DNA from: Vibrio mimicus
GTDB lineage: Bacteria; Pseudomonadota; Gammaproteobacteria; Enterobacterales; Vibrionaceae
DNA: 64,000 nt
Assembly: GCF_019048845.1 (NCBI RefSeq)
Contig: NZ_CP077426.1
Coordinates: forward strand, 1,535,501 to 1,599,500
Direction: 5' to 3'
Made by a program: the position numbers and the translations under genes. Shown here piece after piece: positions 1 through 7,881 of this stretch; the stretch's first letter is position 1, and each line of letters begins with the position of its first letter. Below the pieces are notes generated by a model. The model was not told the DNA's origin. It made no database searches and was given only the letters and a program-made list of their open reading frames with translations.

Positions 1-1350
1 CAAAGCGACAGACCAATCTGGATGAGGGTTGTCGAGCAAAGTAATAGGTCGCCCTAACCAGCCGCTCAGCAGCGTGATTAACCGTTGAGTAATCAACTCG
101 CTATTAAACACACCACCATTGAGCAGCAAACCCGTCGGTAATGTTGAGTTTTTATCTTCCGTGCTTAACGACTCTTGTGTTGCCCCTTGGTGGTGGCTAA
201 GAAATTCTGCAATGTGTTTGCTGACAGCGGGATCGGCCGCGTAGGGTAGGCCAAACTCAACGACAGCTCGGCGACGTTTCTCCGGTAGCACATCTTGTTC
301 TGTCAGCGGGAAAAATCCGTCAAGTGCAATGCGGTGTACTTCATCGCGATGTAACGCCACACTTTGGGTTCCACCCAGTAACTTTGAGCCACTGCCCAAC
401 AAGGTGATTTTCATCTGTTCAGGTGCATTTGCTGAAAGCAGGCTCTCTTTGGCTTGGCGAGTTTGTTGGATGAGCTTGGATAAACCCGCAGCACTCAATT
501 TCTTATTTTGATTGAAACGGCTTTCGGCTACGTGAGCCAAGGCAAGGTCGATGTTGTCGCCACCGAGCATAAGGTGATCGCCCACACCAATCCGGTTGAG
601 TTGCAGCGTTTCTTGCTCATCAAATTGCGCGGCAATCAGGCTTAAATCGGTTGTACCGCCGCCCACGTCACACACCAATATCAGCGGCACATCTCGCAAG
701 ATATCGTTCGCTTGAGCTTGATGGCGATGATGCCAGTCATAACAAACTGCTTGCGGCTCTTCGAGCAGCATGATTTTCGGCAATCCGGCCAACTGAGCGG
801 CTTCAATGGTCAGTTTACGTGCACCTTCATCAAATGAAGCGGGAACGGTGACAACCACTTCTTGTTGTTCTAACGGGTTTAAAGGATGGCGATGATTCCA
901 CGCTTGGCGGATATGGTTGAGATAGCTGGCGCTGGCAATGATAGGAGACACTTTTTCGACATCATTTGCTCCTGCCCACGGCAAAATGGGTTGGCTGCGA
1001 TCAACGTTCGGATGTGAAAGCCAGCTTTTGGCACTAGAAACTTGTCGGCCTTCCACTTTTGCGCCCAACTCACGTGCCCATTCGCCAATAATCACTTGCG
1101 GCAGATCGTCATTCACCAGCTGTGATTCCCAAGGCAGGGTTAAATCAGAGTTTGTGAATTGTCCGTGTGAAGGGTGATAACGGAAAGAAGGAAGAAGTGG
1201 ACGGCGAACCACTTCGCCAGGACCAACCAATTGATCAACGGGGAAAATCTCAACGGGAGATTGTTCTAGAGCATCGTTGAGTTCACAAAAAGCGACCACC
1301 GTATTGGTCGTGCCCAAATCAATGCCAACCAGAAAACGTGGTGATGACAT
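1..1350 (-). CDS. Hsp70-family ATPase, C-terminus beyond window edge
   Basis: About 450 N-terminal residues are present, and the gene runs off the left edge. The Hsp70/actin ATPase motifs are visible: phosphate-1 GIDLGTTNT near residue 6, phosphate-2 DVGGGTTDLS near residue 225, and GVGDHLMLGGDNIDLA behind it. ATG at 1350 is preceded by GAGGTATAGC, a good ribosome binding site. It lies 59 nt behind another Hsp70-like gene on the same strand and is probably co-transcribed with it. It is a paralogue of that neighbour, not DnaK itself, and no J-domain or GrpE partner is nearby. The client is unknown. The fold assignment is secure; the function is inferred only from the family. Confidence 0.85.
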   Translation of the reverse strand, partial: MSSPRFLVGIDLGTTNTVVAFCELNDALEQSPVEIFPVDQLVGPGEVVRRPLLPSFRYHPSHGQFTNSDLTLPWESQLVNDDLPQVIIGEWARELGAKVEGRQVSSAKSWLSHPNVDRSQPILPWAGANDVEKVSPIIASASYLNHIRQAWNHRHPLNPLEQQEVVVTVPASFDEGARKLTIEAAQLAGLPKIMLLEEPQAVCYDWHHRHQAQANDILRDVPLILVCDVGGGTTDLSLIAAQFDEQETLQLNRIGVGDHLMLGGDNIDLALAHVAESRFNQNKKLSAAGLSKLIQQTRQAKESLLSANAPEQMKITLLGSGSKLLGGTQSVALHRDEVHRIALDGFFPLTEQDVLPEKRRRAVVEFGLPYAADPAVSKHIAEFLSHHQGATQESLSTEDKNSTLPTGLLLNGGVFNSELITQRLITLLSGWLGRPITLLDNPHPDWSVAL

Positions 1351-1409
1351 GCTATACCTCGTATTCATAAAGGATGAGCGGCACCCCGAAGGATGCCGCT
1401 GTAGTCTTT

Positions 1410-3311
1410 CTAATGTTGCTGTGGTGCAGGCTCGTCTTGTGGGTTGTCACGCACATCAAATTCCACATGCCATTTTTGGCCATTATCGGCGGCGATCGCT
1501 TCGAGATAGAGCGTACCGACTTCCGTCACTCGTGATGCCAGCGTAACCGGAACCACTTCACCAGTACGGCGACCTTCAGAAACAGGCAAGGTGATCTGAA
1601 TGGTGGGCAGATCTTCTAGCTCATCATTGGCCCAATCGACAAGGTGAGTACCCGCGACATCATCACGGCGTACGGTTGAACCATAGAATTGGAAGTGCAC
1701 AGGCTCACCAATCACTAGGCCAAACTGGCGATCCGCGACTTGCGCGCTTGAGCCTTCTTCCATGCCAAATGGAGCAACACAGAGCGCTTCCATTGGCGGT
1801 GACATGCCCGGAATGGCTGGCATCGCACTTTCAATCCCGACATAGTAAGCCGAAGCTATACCACCACGGATGCGAACCCCTTGACCTTGACGCACAACGC
1901 CGTAATAAGCCGCGCCGCGTGCCACAGCCAGATCTAAATCGACCCCAGCTAAGAGTTTGGCAGGAGCCGCATTGGCCTGAGTTAACCAAGCATTGATGGT
2001 TTCTAGCAAACGATCGGCAAGCAGAGTGGATTTAAGCACGCCACCGTTTAGCAAAATAGCACTTGGCTTAATGAAATCGGCTTGTGGAGCGGCCATGCCC
2101 GGAATTCCAGCCATCGCGAAAGGCATGCTTTCTGCGTGTTTCTGACCTTGAGCATTCGCTTGTTTGCTTAAAAATGCGGCGATGTGGCGAGTAATGCCGG
2201 CATCTTGCGCGTAAGGCAAACTCATCTGAGTCAAAGCACCGCGCATCTTTTGTTGTGGATGTTCGTTGATAGAAACTGCAGGGAAGAAGCCATCGACCAG
2301 CGTTTGCTGTACTTCTTCACGAGTCAGCTCGGTTTTCAGTGTTGCGCCGAGCAGTTTAGATCCACGGCTTGGTACCACGATTGGCACTGCGACCAAATCT
2401 GGTTGGCTGAGTAGCGCTTCTTTCGCATCACGACAAGCGTGCGTCATGGCTTGCACTTGCCACATTTGCAGCTCTTTACCTTCTTGCGCCAATTTCATTT
2501 TCAGACGATAGGCGAGAGCGAGATCCATGTTATCGCCACCGAGCAGAATATGTTCGCCAACGGCAATACGTTTGAGGGCAAGGTTACCTTCTTCTTCGGT
2601 CACTTCGACCAGTGAAAGGTCTGTGGTGCCGCCGCCGATATCGATCACTAACACCACATCGCCTACGTTTACTTCATTGCGCCATTGCTCATGGCGGTTA
2701 TCAATCCAGCTGTAGAGTGCCGCTTGTGGCTCTTCCAGCAACGTGAATTGCTGTAAACCGACATTGCGCGCCGCTTCTGCGGTTAAATCACGGGCTGCAG
2801 GATCAAACGAAGCAGGAACGGTAATCGTGACATCTTGCTCAGCCAATGGGGCATCAGGATGAGCGTGATCCCATGCCGCTTGCAAGTGCTCTAAATAAAG
2901 CTCTGTGGCGCGCAGAGGAGAAATTTTGCTGACGTCTTCAGGACTGCCCGATGGCAAAAAGGCTTCGCGGCGATTGACACCTGCATGGCATAACCATGAT
3001 TTCGCGCTTGCGACTAAACGAATCGGTGTTTTTGAACCCAAATTACGCGCAATCGCGCCTACTAATGCGGTCGGCTCACTGCTCCAAGGCAAACGGCGTG
3101 AAGCGGCAGCCATTTCATGTTCATGCGGCTGATAAACGAAAGAACCAAGCTGGTTGAGGTTTTCTACTGTGCCCGGTGCCGTCATTTGCGCAATCGACAT
3201 CACTTCAACACGACTTTCTTCACTTTGTACATCTTGATAAGCGAGTACGCAGTGGGTAGTACCAAGGTCGATGCCCACACTGTATTTGGCTGAATGAATT
3301 GGCATCTCCAT
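1410..3311 (-). CDS. Hsp70-family protein, 633 aa
   Basis: Complete Hsp70-like ATPase. The N-terminus has VGIDLGTTHC (about residue 12), the middle has VIDIGGGTTDLSLVEV (about residue 225), and the adenosine-site segment reads LLNGGVLKSTLLADR (about residue 430). The C-terminal part, after about residue 500, does not look like a classic DnaK peptide-binding domain with an EEVD-type tail; it ends in a Pro/Gln-rich stretch. The start ATG shares one base with the TAA stop of the upstream DUF2760-like gene (TAATG), which implies translational coupling. A second ATG two codons later is also possible. Probably a specialised chaperone-like ATPase working with its two neighbours. Confidence 0.88.
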   Translation of the reverse strand: MEMPIHSAKYSVGIDLGTTHCVLAYQDVQSEESRVEVMSIAQMTAPGTVENLNQLGSFVYQPHEHEMAAASRRLPWSSEPTALVGAIARNLGSKTPIRLVASAKSWLCHAGVNRREAFLPSGSPEDVSKISPLRATELYLEHLQAAWDHAHPDAPLAEQDVTITVPASFDPAARDLTAEAARNVGLQQFTLLEEPQAALYSWIDNRHEQWRNEVNVGDVVLVIDIGGGTTDLSLVEVTEEEGNLALKRIAVGEHILLGGDNMDLALAYRLKMKLAQEGKELQMWQVQAMTHACRDAKEALLSQPDLVAVPIVVPSRGSKLLGATLKTELTREEVQQTLVDGFFPAVSINEHPQQKMRGALTQMSLPYAQDAGITRHIAAFLSKQANAQGQKHAESMPFAMAGIPGMAAPQADFIKPSAILLNGGVLKSTLLADRLLETINAWLTQANAAPAKLLAGVDLDLAVARGAAYYGVVRQGQGVRIRGGIASAYYVGIESAMPAIPGMSPPMEALCVAPFGMEEGSSAQVADRQFGLVIGEPVHFQFYGSTVRRDDVAGTHLVDWANDELEDLPTIQITLPVSEGRRTGEVVPVTLASRVTEVGTLYLEAIAADNGQKWHVEFDVRDNPQDEPAPQQH

Positions 3312-3943
3312 TACAGTTCTACCTCCGCAGGAGCGAGAATCGAGGTATCGTAATTGTCAGCCAGTTTCGGCAGGGTGATGGAATCCGCGCGCCAACCTTT
3401 GTGGATCAGAGTGCCAACGAATGGTGCTTGGCCGGTAACTTGCCCTGTCAGGCGAATTTCTTGCGCATTGAAGCCAGCTTCAACGCTAATGCGGCTCTCT
3501 TCTTGTTCGCTACGAATTGGCGATAGAGTGAGGTATTCGCGCAGCACTTTTTGGCCGCCGCTATGAATCACGCGAGCTGCTGCGCCCACTTCTTCATCCG
3601 AAAACTGGCTGACTTCTTCTTGTAAGAAGTCGATTAAGCGAGCTTCTTTTTGCAGCAGCGCTAAAAGTTGCAGTGCTGAATCGGTCGAGGCGGTCGCGAG
3701 TTTGGATTCCACCTCAACGACTTTTTCCACCACTTTCTCAACTTCAATGATCTTTTCCACTTCGACAATTTTTTCTACAGGCTTTTCAACCGTCACAATT
3801 TTTTCGATCGGTTTTTCTACGATTTTTTCTGTGACTTTGCCTTTGCGAGCAACAGCAATAATCAATAACAGGAGAGAAGAAGCCGCCAGCCCCGCATGGA
3901 GCATATCAAAGGTGGTTGGAATCAGGTTTAAGTCGACATTCAT
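3311..3943 (-). CDS. DUF2760-like protein, first gene of the Hsp70 cluster
   Basis: 210-residue protein using the ATG at 3943; an upstream in-frame start at 3982 exists but has a weaker context. A hydrophobic segment (residues about 12-30) probably anchors it in the membrane. It is followed by a Lys/Glu/Val repeat of units like EKIV and VEKV (about residues 32-75) that should form a charged stalk or coiled coil. The C-terminal part (about 85-205) is a globular domain ending in ILAPAEVEL. The position before two Hsp70-like genes and the domain look fit the DUF2760 family, recalled from memory. Function unknown; it may tether or regulate the Hsp70 pair. Confidence 0.7.
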   Translation of the reverse strand: MNVDLNLIPTTFDMLHAGLAASSLLLLIIAVARKGKVTEKIVEKPIEKIVTVEKPVEKIVEVEKIIEVEKVVEKVVEVESKLATASTDSALQLLALLQKEARLIDFLQEEVSQFSDEEVGAAARVIHSGGQKVLREYLTLSPIRSEQEESRISVEAGFNAQEIRLTGQVTGQAPFVGTLIHKGWRADSITLPKLADNYDTSILAPAEVEL

Positions 3944-4271
3944 GATGAATTCTCTTGTGTAAACCGAGCGTGGCATAAGCACGGCACCGGGTAATTAACG
4001 TATTGGGAGGTAAGATTTACTTTTGATTTATGGCATTGGCGTCATCGTTTCTGACTCCTGATGCCTGATAATCCCAATAACAGTGGTGATATCCCTTTCT
4101 TACTTTGAGTTGCTACGGGTTCATTCACTTACCACTTACCTGCAACTCCCAGTAGTGTGGGTATAGACTAAGCTCAAAATAGGGGCGGATGTTACCATAT
4201 TCAAGGCTAATATAAGGAGGCTAAGCCCTTTTAATGTGCGATTTGTGGTTTGACTGAGCATGTTTTAAGCG
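3944..4271. other. Intergenic region between divergent operons
   Basis: About 330 nt between the Hsp70-cluster start (minus) and the small reading frame ahead of the diguanylate cyclase (plus). It must hold the minus-strand promoter for the Hsp70 cluster. I saw no convincing riboswitch, tRNA or terminator here. Confidence 0.4.
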
Positions 4272-4421
4272 ATGCCAACGCTGACAGTGCTGCATAGGGT
4301 GAACAACGTGCCAGATCTTCAAAAAATGCGGCGCAGAGTATCCAAGTTATTGTCCGAATGGTTGACGATAAACGCATTACGAGATAAACAAGGAACGATT
4401 CGTTGGTTTAGGAAGGGATAA
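4272..4421 (+). CDS. Possible 49-aa upstream reading frame coupled to the GGDEF gene
   Basis: A reading frame of 49 codons from ATG 4272 (an internal ATG is at 4326) ends with TAA at 4419-4421, directly touching the ATG of the next gene (TAAATG). The C-terminal half is basic with Trp residues (ending TIRWFRKG). The stop/start contact and the ribosome binding site AGGAAGG inside its end suggest translational coupling, but the site before ATG 4272 is weak. It could be a chance frame in a leader. No family recognised. Confidence 0.25.
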   Translation: MPTLTVLHRVNNVPDLQKMRRRVSKLLSEWLTINALRDKQGTIRWFRKG

Positions 4422-6002
4422 ATGCCGCATCGATTTGGTGGAAAATTGCAGCATGCTGTACTGATTTCCTCACTGTTATTGACAAGCGTGCTCGTGTACA
4501 CGGCGTATTCCTTACAGAAACGCTACAACGTCACCATTTTTGAAAATTTGGCAGACCGGCAAACACAAGCGCTGCAACAATTTGTCGAAAGTGATATTCA
4601 CTTTATTGGGTCTGCGGCTAATTTTTTCCAATCTACCTCGATGGAAGACTGGGATCACTTTCAATCTTTTGCCGCTCAAACCATCAAAGATTCCAACAGT
4701 TTGATTGGTTTGCAATGGATGGCGAAGGTGGAAGCTGACCAGTTGCCTGAATATACCCAGAAAATTCAAGCGCTCTTTCCAAGCTTCTTGCCTTATACCG
4801 TTCTTGAAAATGGCAAAAAGACCAACGGTTATGTATTCAGTGGGGAGCCAGTTTACGTACTTTCCGATATCTACCCATTGACCGAAGCTAATCGAGAGTT
4901 ACTGGGCTTCTACTCCTCGCGTGAACGATTTCAAGAAGTGCTCAACTACATAATGAACACAGGTAAAGCGAGCATTTCCGACAAAGTACGCTTGTTGCAA
5001 GATGGCATCGATAAATCGATCAAAAAAGATGGCATTTTGGTTTACCATCCGGTGTTCTCCTCTAAACAAGACCAAGATTTACTTGGAGTGATGGTCGGAG
5101 TGGTGCGGCTTTCTGCCTACATCGACAATTTAGTGCTTAAAACCGCGATGGAGCAGCAGCTGCGCATTCAAGTTATCGACACGGGCTTTGACGCTGATGA
5201 CGATCCTATCCTCTATCAAAGTGAAGGTTGGCAAGAAGGGAAAGGCGTACCCATGCAAAAACGGGTGCACTTGCCGAACCGTGATTGGATTATCAAATAC
5301 TGTTTATTAGAGCCTCTAACTCAAAATGATAAATGGATTCTGTTTGGTATGAGCTTAGGTGGGGTGGTCATCTCACTGTTATTGAGCTATATCACCCGCT
5401 TACTGATTGAAGAAAGAGTCCGGTTAGAAGTCATGCTCGATGAACGCACTGCTGAACTGCGTTATCTTGTGGAGCACGATAGCTTGACCGGCATCTATAA
5501 CCGCCGCTATTTCAATCAACTGCTACCCTCTATGCTTGATGCTTCGCAACCTTTTACGTTAGTGAGTTTTGATATTGATCACTTCAAACAGATTAATGAC
5601 TCTTATGGTCATCTGGTGGGAGATCAAGCGTTAGTTCATGTTGTCAATTTAGTGATGCAGAAGTTAAAGCCCGAAGATCACTTTGTCCGGATGGGGGGCG
5701 ATGAATTTGCCATACTGTCCTACGTTGTCGATGGCGATGCACTATCACGCTATCTTGAAGCGATTCGGGTCACGGTAGAGCAAACTCCACTGTTAGTAAA
5801 AACGGAAAGTGTGGATTTAACAGTCAGTATTGGGGCTAGTCCTAATCATGGAATGAGTGAGTTCGAATTACTCCATTGTGCTGATACGCAGCTGTACCTT
5901 AGTAAAAGTTTAGGACGCAATCGGGTGTCGATTGCGCAGCAATGCAGCAATGCAGAATCGAATTTTGCCGTGGATTCAGGTAGGATGTTCGACTTTATGT
6001 AA
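4422..6002 (+). CDS. Membrane diguanylate cyclase with CHASE-type sensor
   Basis: 526 residues. An N-terminal membrane helix (about residues 10-30) leads into a periplasmic region (about 35-300) with the look of a CHASE domain. A second membrane helix (about 305-330) and a short linker precede a GGDEF domain (about 355-505). The GGDEF domain has DSLTGIYNRRYF, FDIDHFKQINDSYGH and the intact signature MGGDEFAIL, so it should make cyclic di-GMP from two GTP. No EAL domain is present. The ligand of the sensor is unknown. ATG follows AGGAAGGGATAA, a strong ribosome binding site. Probably part of the usual large Vibrio cyclic di-GMP network. Confidence 0.9.
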   Translation: MPHRFGGKLQHAVLISSLLLTSVLVYTAYSLQKRYNVTIFENLADRQTQALQQFVESDIHFIGSAANFFQSTSMEDWDHFQSFAAQTIKDSNSLIGLQWMAKVEADQLPEYTQKIQALFPSFLPYTVLENGKKTNGYVFSGEPVYVLSDIYPLTEANRELLGFYSSRERFQEVLNYIMNTGKASISDKVRLLQDGIDKSIKKDGILVYHPVFSSKQDQDLLGVMVGVVRLSAYIDNLVLKTAMEQQLRIQVIDTGFDADDDPILYQSEGWQEGKGVPMQKRVHLPNRDWIIKYCLLEPLTQNDKWILFGMSLGGVVISLLLSYITRLLIEERVRLEVMLDERTAELRYLVEHDSLTGIYNRRYFNQLLPSMLDASQPFTLVSFDIDHFKQINDSYGHLVGDQALVHVVNLVMQKLKPEDHFVRMGGDEFAILSYVVDGDALSRYLEAIRVTVEQTPLLVKTESVDLTVSIGASPNHGMSEFELLHCADTQLYLSKSLGRNRVSIAQQCSNAESNFAVDSGRMFDFM

Positions 6003-6020
6003 GTAGATAAAGAGCCAAGA

Positions 6021-6551
6021 ATGAATTACAACCGTGTTGTGTGCTTCGATTTAGAAATGTGTTGTTGGAACGAAAACGGAGTGGGAACCACGGGTGAAAT
6101 CATTGAAGTTGGTTTAGCGGAAATCGACCTGTCAGCGGGAACAATCGTCAAGCGTGCACAATATTTCGTCAAACCTGAAAAAGATGAAATCTCACTGTTT
6201 TGTGCCGAGCTCACCGGAATTACCCCCCGAAAAATTGAGAAGCAGGGGCGCCCACTGGCTGAAGTATTACAGTCGATGGTTAAGAATTTTGGCGGTTCGA
6301 ATAAAATTTATGCCTCTTGGGGACGTGATGATCGTATTTTGATCAACGAGTGCCGAGAAAAAGGCATTCCAGTACCTTTTCAAGAGTTTCTCAATCTCGC
6401 CACCTTGTACCGAATTCAGCATCGATTAAAAGATAAACGCATCGGCCATCGTGCAGCTCAAGAATCGCAAGGTATTGAATGGGAAGGACGTCAGCACTCA
6501 GGCTATGTTGATGCCTACAACTTGGCAAAATTAGCGTTAACCATGCTGTAA
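6021..6551 (+). CDS. DEDDh-family 3'-5' exonuclease
   Basis: 176 residues with the DnaQ-like exonuclease fold. Motif I is CFDLEM at about residue 8 (Asp and Glu for metal binding). A central Asp lies in the SWGRDDRIL segment (about 100). Motif III has HSGYVDAYNLAKL near the C-terminus (His and Asp), which places it in the DEDDh group resembling KapD/ERI1-type enzymes. It should degrade RNA or DNA from the 3' end. It starts 18 nt after the diguanylate cyclase on the same strand and may be read from the same message. Confidence 0.85.
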   Translation: MNYNRVVCFDLEMCCWNENGVGTTGEIIEVGLAEIDLSAGTIVKRAQYFVKPEKDEISLFCAELTGITPRKIEKQGRPLAEVLQSMVKNFGGSNKIYASWGRDDRILINECREKGIPVPFQEFLNLATLYRIQHRLKDKRIGHRAAQESQGIEWEGRQHSGYVDAYNLAKLALTML

Positions 6552-6634
6552 TGTGATATTCCGCAAATTGTTATGCAACAGCTAAGGTTTTGTTCTAGGC
6601 TTTTGTTTGGTTGTCCACAAAGCCGAGTATACCA

Positions 6635-6724
6635 ATGGAAGATATCCTTTACGTTTGCTGGCTGGTGAATGCGCTCAGTTGTATCGCTGCTGTGCTGTAT
6701 TGGCGAATGACACCACCACTCTAG
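6635..6724 (+). CDS. Possible 29-aa membrane peptide
   Basis: A short frame beginning MEDILYVCWLVNAL and ending YWRMTPPL, with one hydrophobic helix over about residues 5-22. It lies alone between the exonuclease gene and a strong hairpin terminator at 6777-6801. The ribosome binding site is weak. The membrane-helix composition and the terminator argue for a real small gene; the length argues for caution. Confidence 0.3.
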   Translation: MEDILYVCWLVNALSCIAAVLYWRMTPPL

Positions 6725-6776
6725 TAGCTGTTTTGAAGCGGTAAGCTAGAGAAAAGCCTGAATAACATACCCATAT

Positions 6777-6801
6777 AAAAGCGCGCAGTTCGCGCTTTTT
6801 G
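6777..6801. terminator. Bidirectional hairpin terminator
   Basis: Stem AAAAGCGCG / CGCGCTTTT with loop CAGTT, flanked by A and T runs. It serves plus-strand transcripts from the exonuclease side and minus-strand transcripts of the TerB-like gene. Confidence 0.8.
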
Positions 6802-6825
6802 TGTTTCTGGCATCAATGAACGATC

Positions 6826-7275
6826 TTATTGTCCTTTGTCCGTAGCCTGCAATTTGGCGCGAATGAACTGGCTATGGTCGACATACAGCAGCTCGGCGGC
6901 TTTACGAATCACCGCATCTTCGAGTGGATCTATACTGCCATCGGCATTCGCCACTTCCCACATGGCTTTGATTAGATCAAACCGTTGGGGTTGGGAAAGA
7001 TTGCGCAATTGCGAGGTGAAATCATACAAAGACGCAGACTGCTTGACTTGCTGCTCAGCACGAGCCAAAAGTGCTGTCGCATCTTCCTCATCAATACTGA
7101 GAAGATGCTTCAGAAGGGCAGACTTTGCTTGCTGCTCTGATGGTGAAATTTGATGATCCGCACCTGCAACTTCTGTCAGCAGGCAGGCAATGGCTAACTC
7201 TGGCGTTGCGGAGTTTTTGGCTAAGTCTTGGCCTTCGAGAAGTTCTTTAAACAGAGAAGTGATCGCGTTAAACAT
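6826..7275 (-). CDS. TerB-family (tellurite-resistance-like) protein
   Basis: 149 residues, all helical in character, with the acidic metal-binding look of TerB domains: ELAIACLLTEVAGADHQIS near residue 27 and the repeat-like ANADGSIDPLEDAVIRKAAE near residue 107. TerB-like proteins are soluble adaptors, and their exact role is unclear. I chose ATG 7275 because AAGG sits 8 nt before it; ATG 7281 is only 2 nt from that site. It follows the acidic protein at 7330-7713 on the same strand by about 55 nt, so the two probably form one unit. Confidence 0.8.
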   Translation of the reverse strand: MFNAITSLFKELLEGQDLAKNSATPELAIACLLTEVAGADHQISPSEQQAKSALLKHLLSIDEEDATALLARAEQQVKQSASLYDFTSQLRNLSQPQRFDLIKAMWEVANADGSIDPLEDAVIRKAAELLYVDHSQFIRAKLQATDKGQ

Positions 7276-7329
7276 GGGCATTGCCTTGCGTTTTCGAAGA
7301 GGAATAGTGAGAGAATGAGGCCAAGAACC

Positions 7330-7713
7330 TTACTCTTCAAGCATTGAGCTTAAGATTTCAATAAATTCAGAGCTGGTCCGTTCGTGTGCGAGTGTGATCA
7401 GAGCCAATATAGCTTCTGATTTCGTTTTAGCACTACTTTCATCGGCGAGAATGTGCAAAACCTGTTCGCGGATCAACTCCATTTCATGTTCAACAAAGCC
7501 GCGGCCTTCTTCTTCACCTTCTCCCTCCTCAGGAGCGTTATCAAAGGTGAGAAACAACATGTCATCATCGAGTTGGGCATCGATCAATTGCTCTGGCAGC
7601 CATAATTCACCCATCACCACATCGGGGTCAAGGTCATCAGGCAGTTGGTTTAAAATGTTTTTCAGTTCAGAGGCTTTCACAATCGCTTCGTTTCCTTGAG
7701 GTTCTGTTTTCAT
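7330..7713 (-). CDS. Acidic protein of unknown function
   Basis: 127 residues from ATG 7713. A longer version from TTG 7767 is possible, but neither start has a strong ribosome binding site. The sequence is very acidic, with an APEEGEGEEEGRGF linker near the middle separating a first part with LNQLPDDLDPDVVMGELWLPEQ from a helical C-terminal part. No catalytic motif, signal peptide or membrane helix. It is transcribed towards the TerB-like gene and divergently from hrpA. I do not recognise the family. Confidence 0.6.
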   Translation of the reverse strand: MKTEPQGNEAIVKASELKNILNQLPDDLDPDVVMGELWLPEQLIDAQLDDDMLFLTFDNAPEEGEGEEEGRGFVEHEMELIREQVLHILADESSAKTKSEAILALITLAHERTSSEFIEILSSMLEE

Positions 7714-7881
7714 TTTAGCGGCCAATCGCGCCGAAAACGAAGCATCTTTTGATTTCAACCGTAGCAATTGCTGTTTCTGTAGGCAGGTAAGAGTGGCTAA
7801 AGCGTGGGATCATGGGCGTGTTGCTGAAACTCTGTGGTACAATCCGCCCAGTTTTTTGGAAAGATAACAATAGGAAATGCT

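Noticed and set aside
3944..4271. Possible cyclic di-GMP riboswitch upstream of the GGDEF gene
   Set aside because: I could not find the conserved core or pairing of GEMM-type aptamers.
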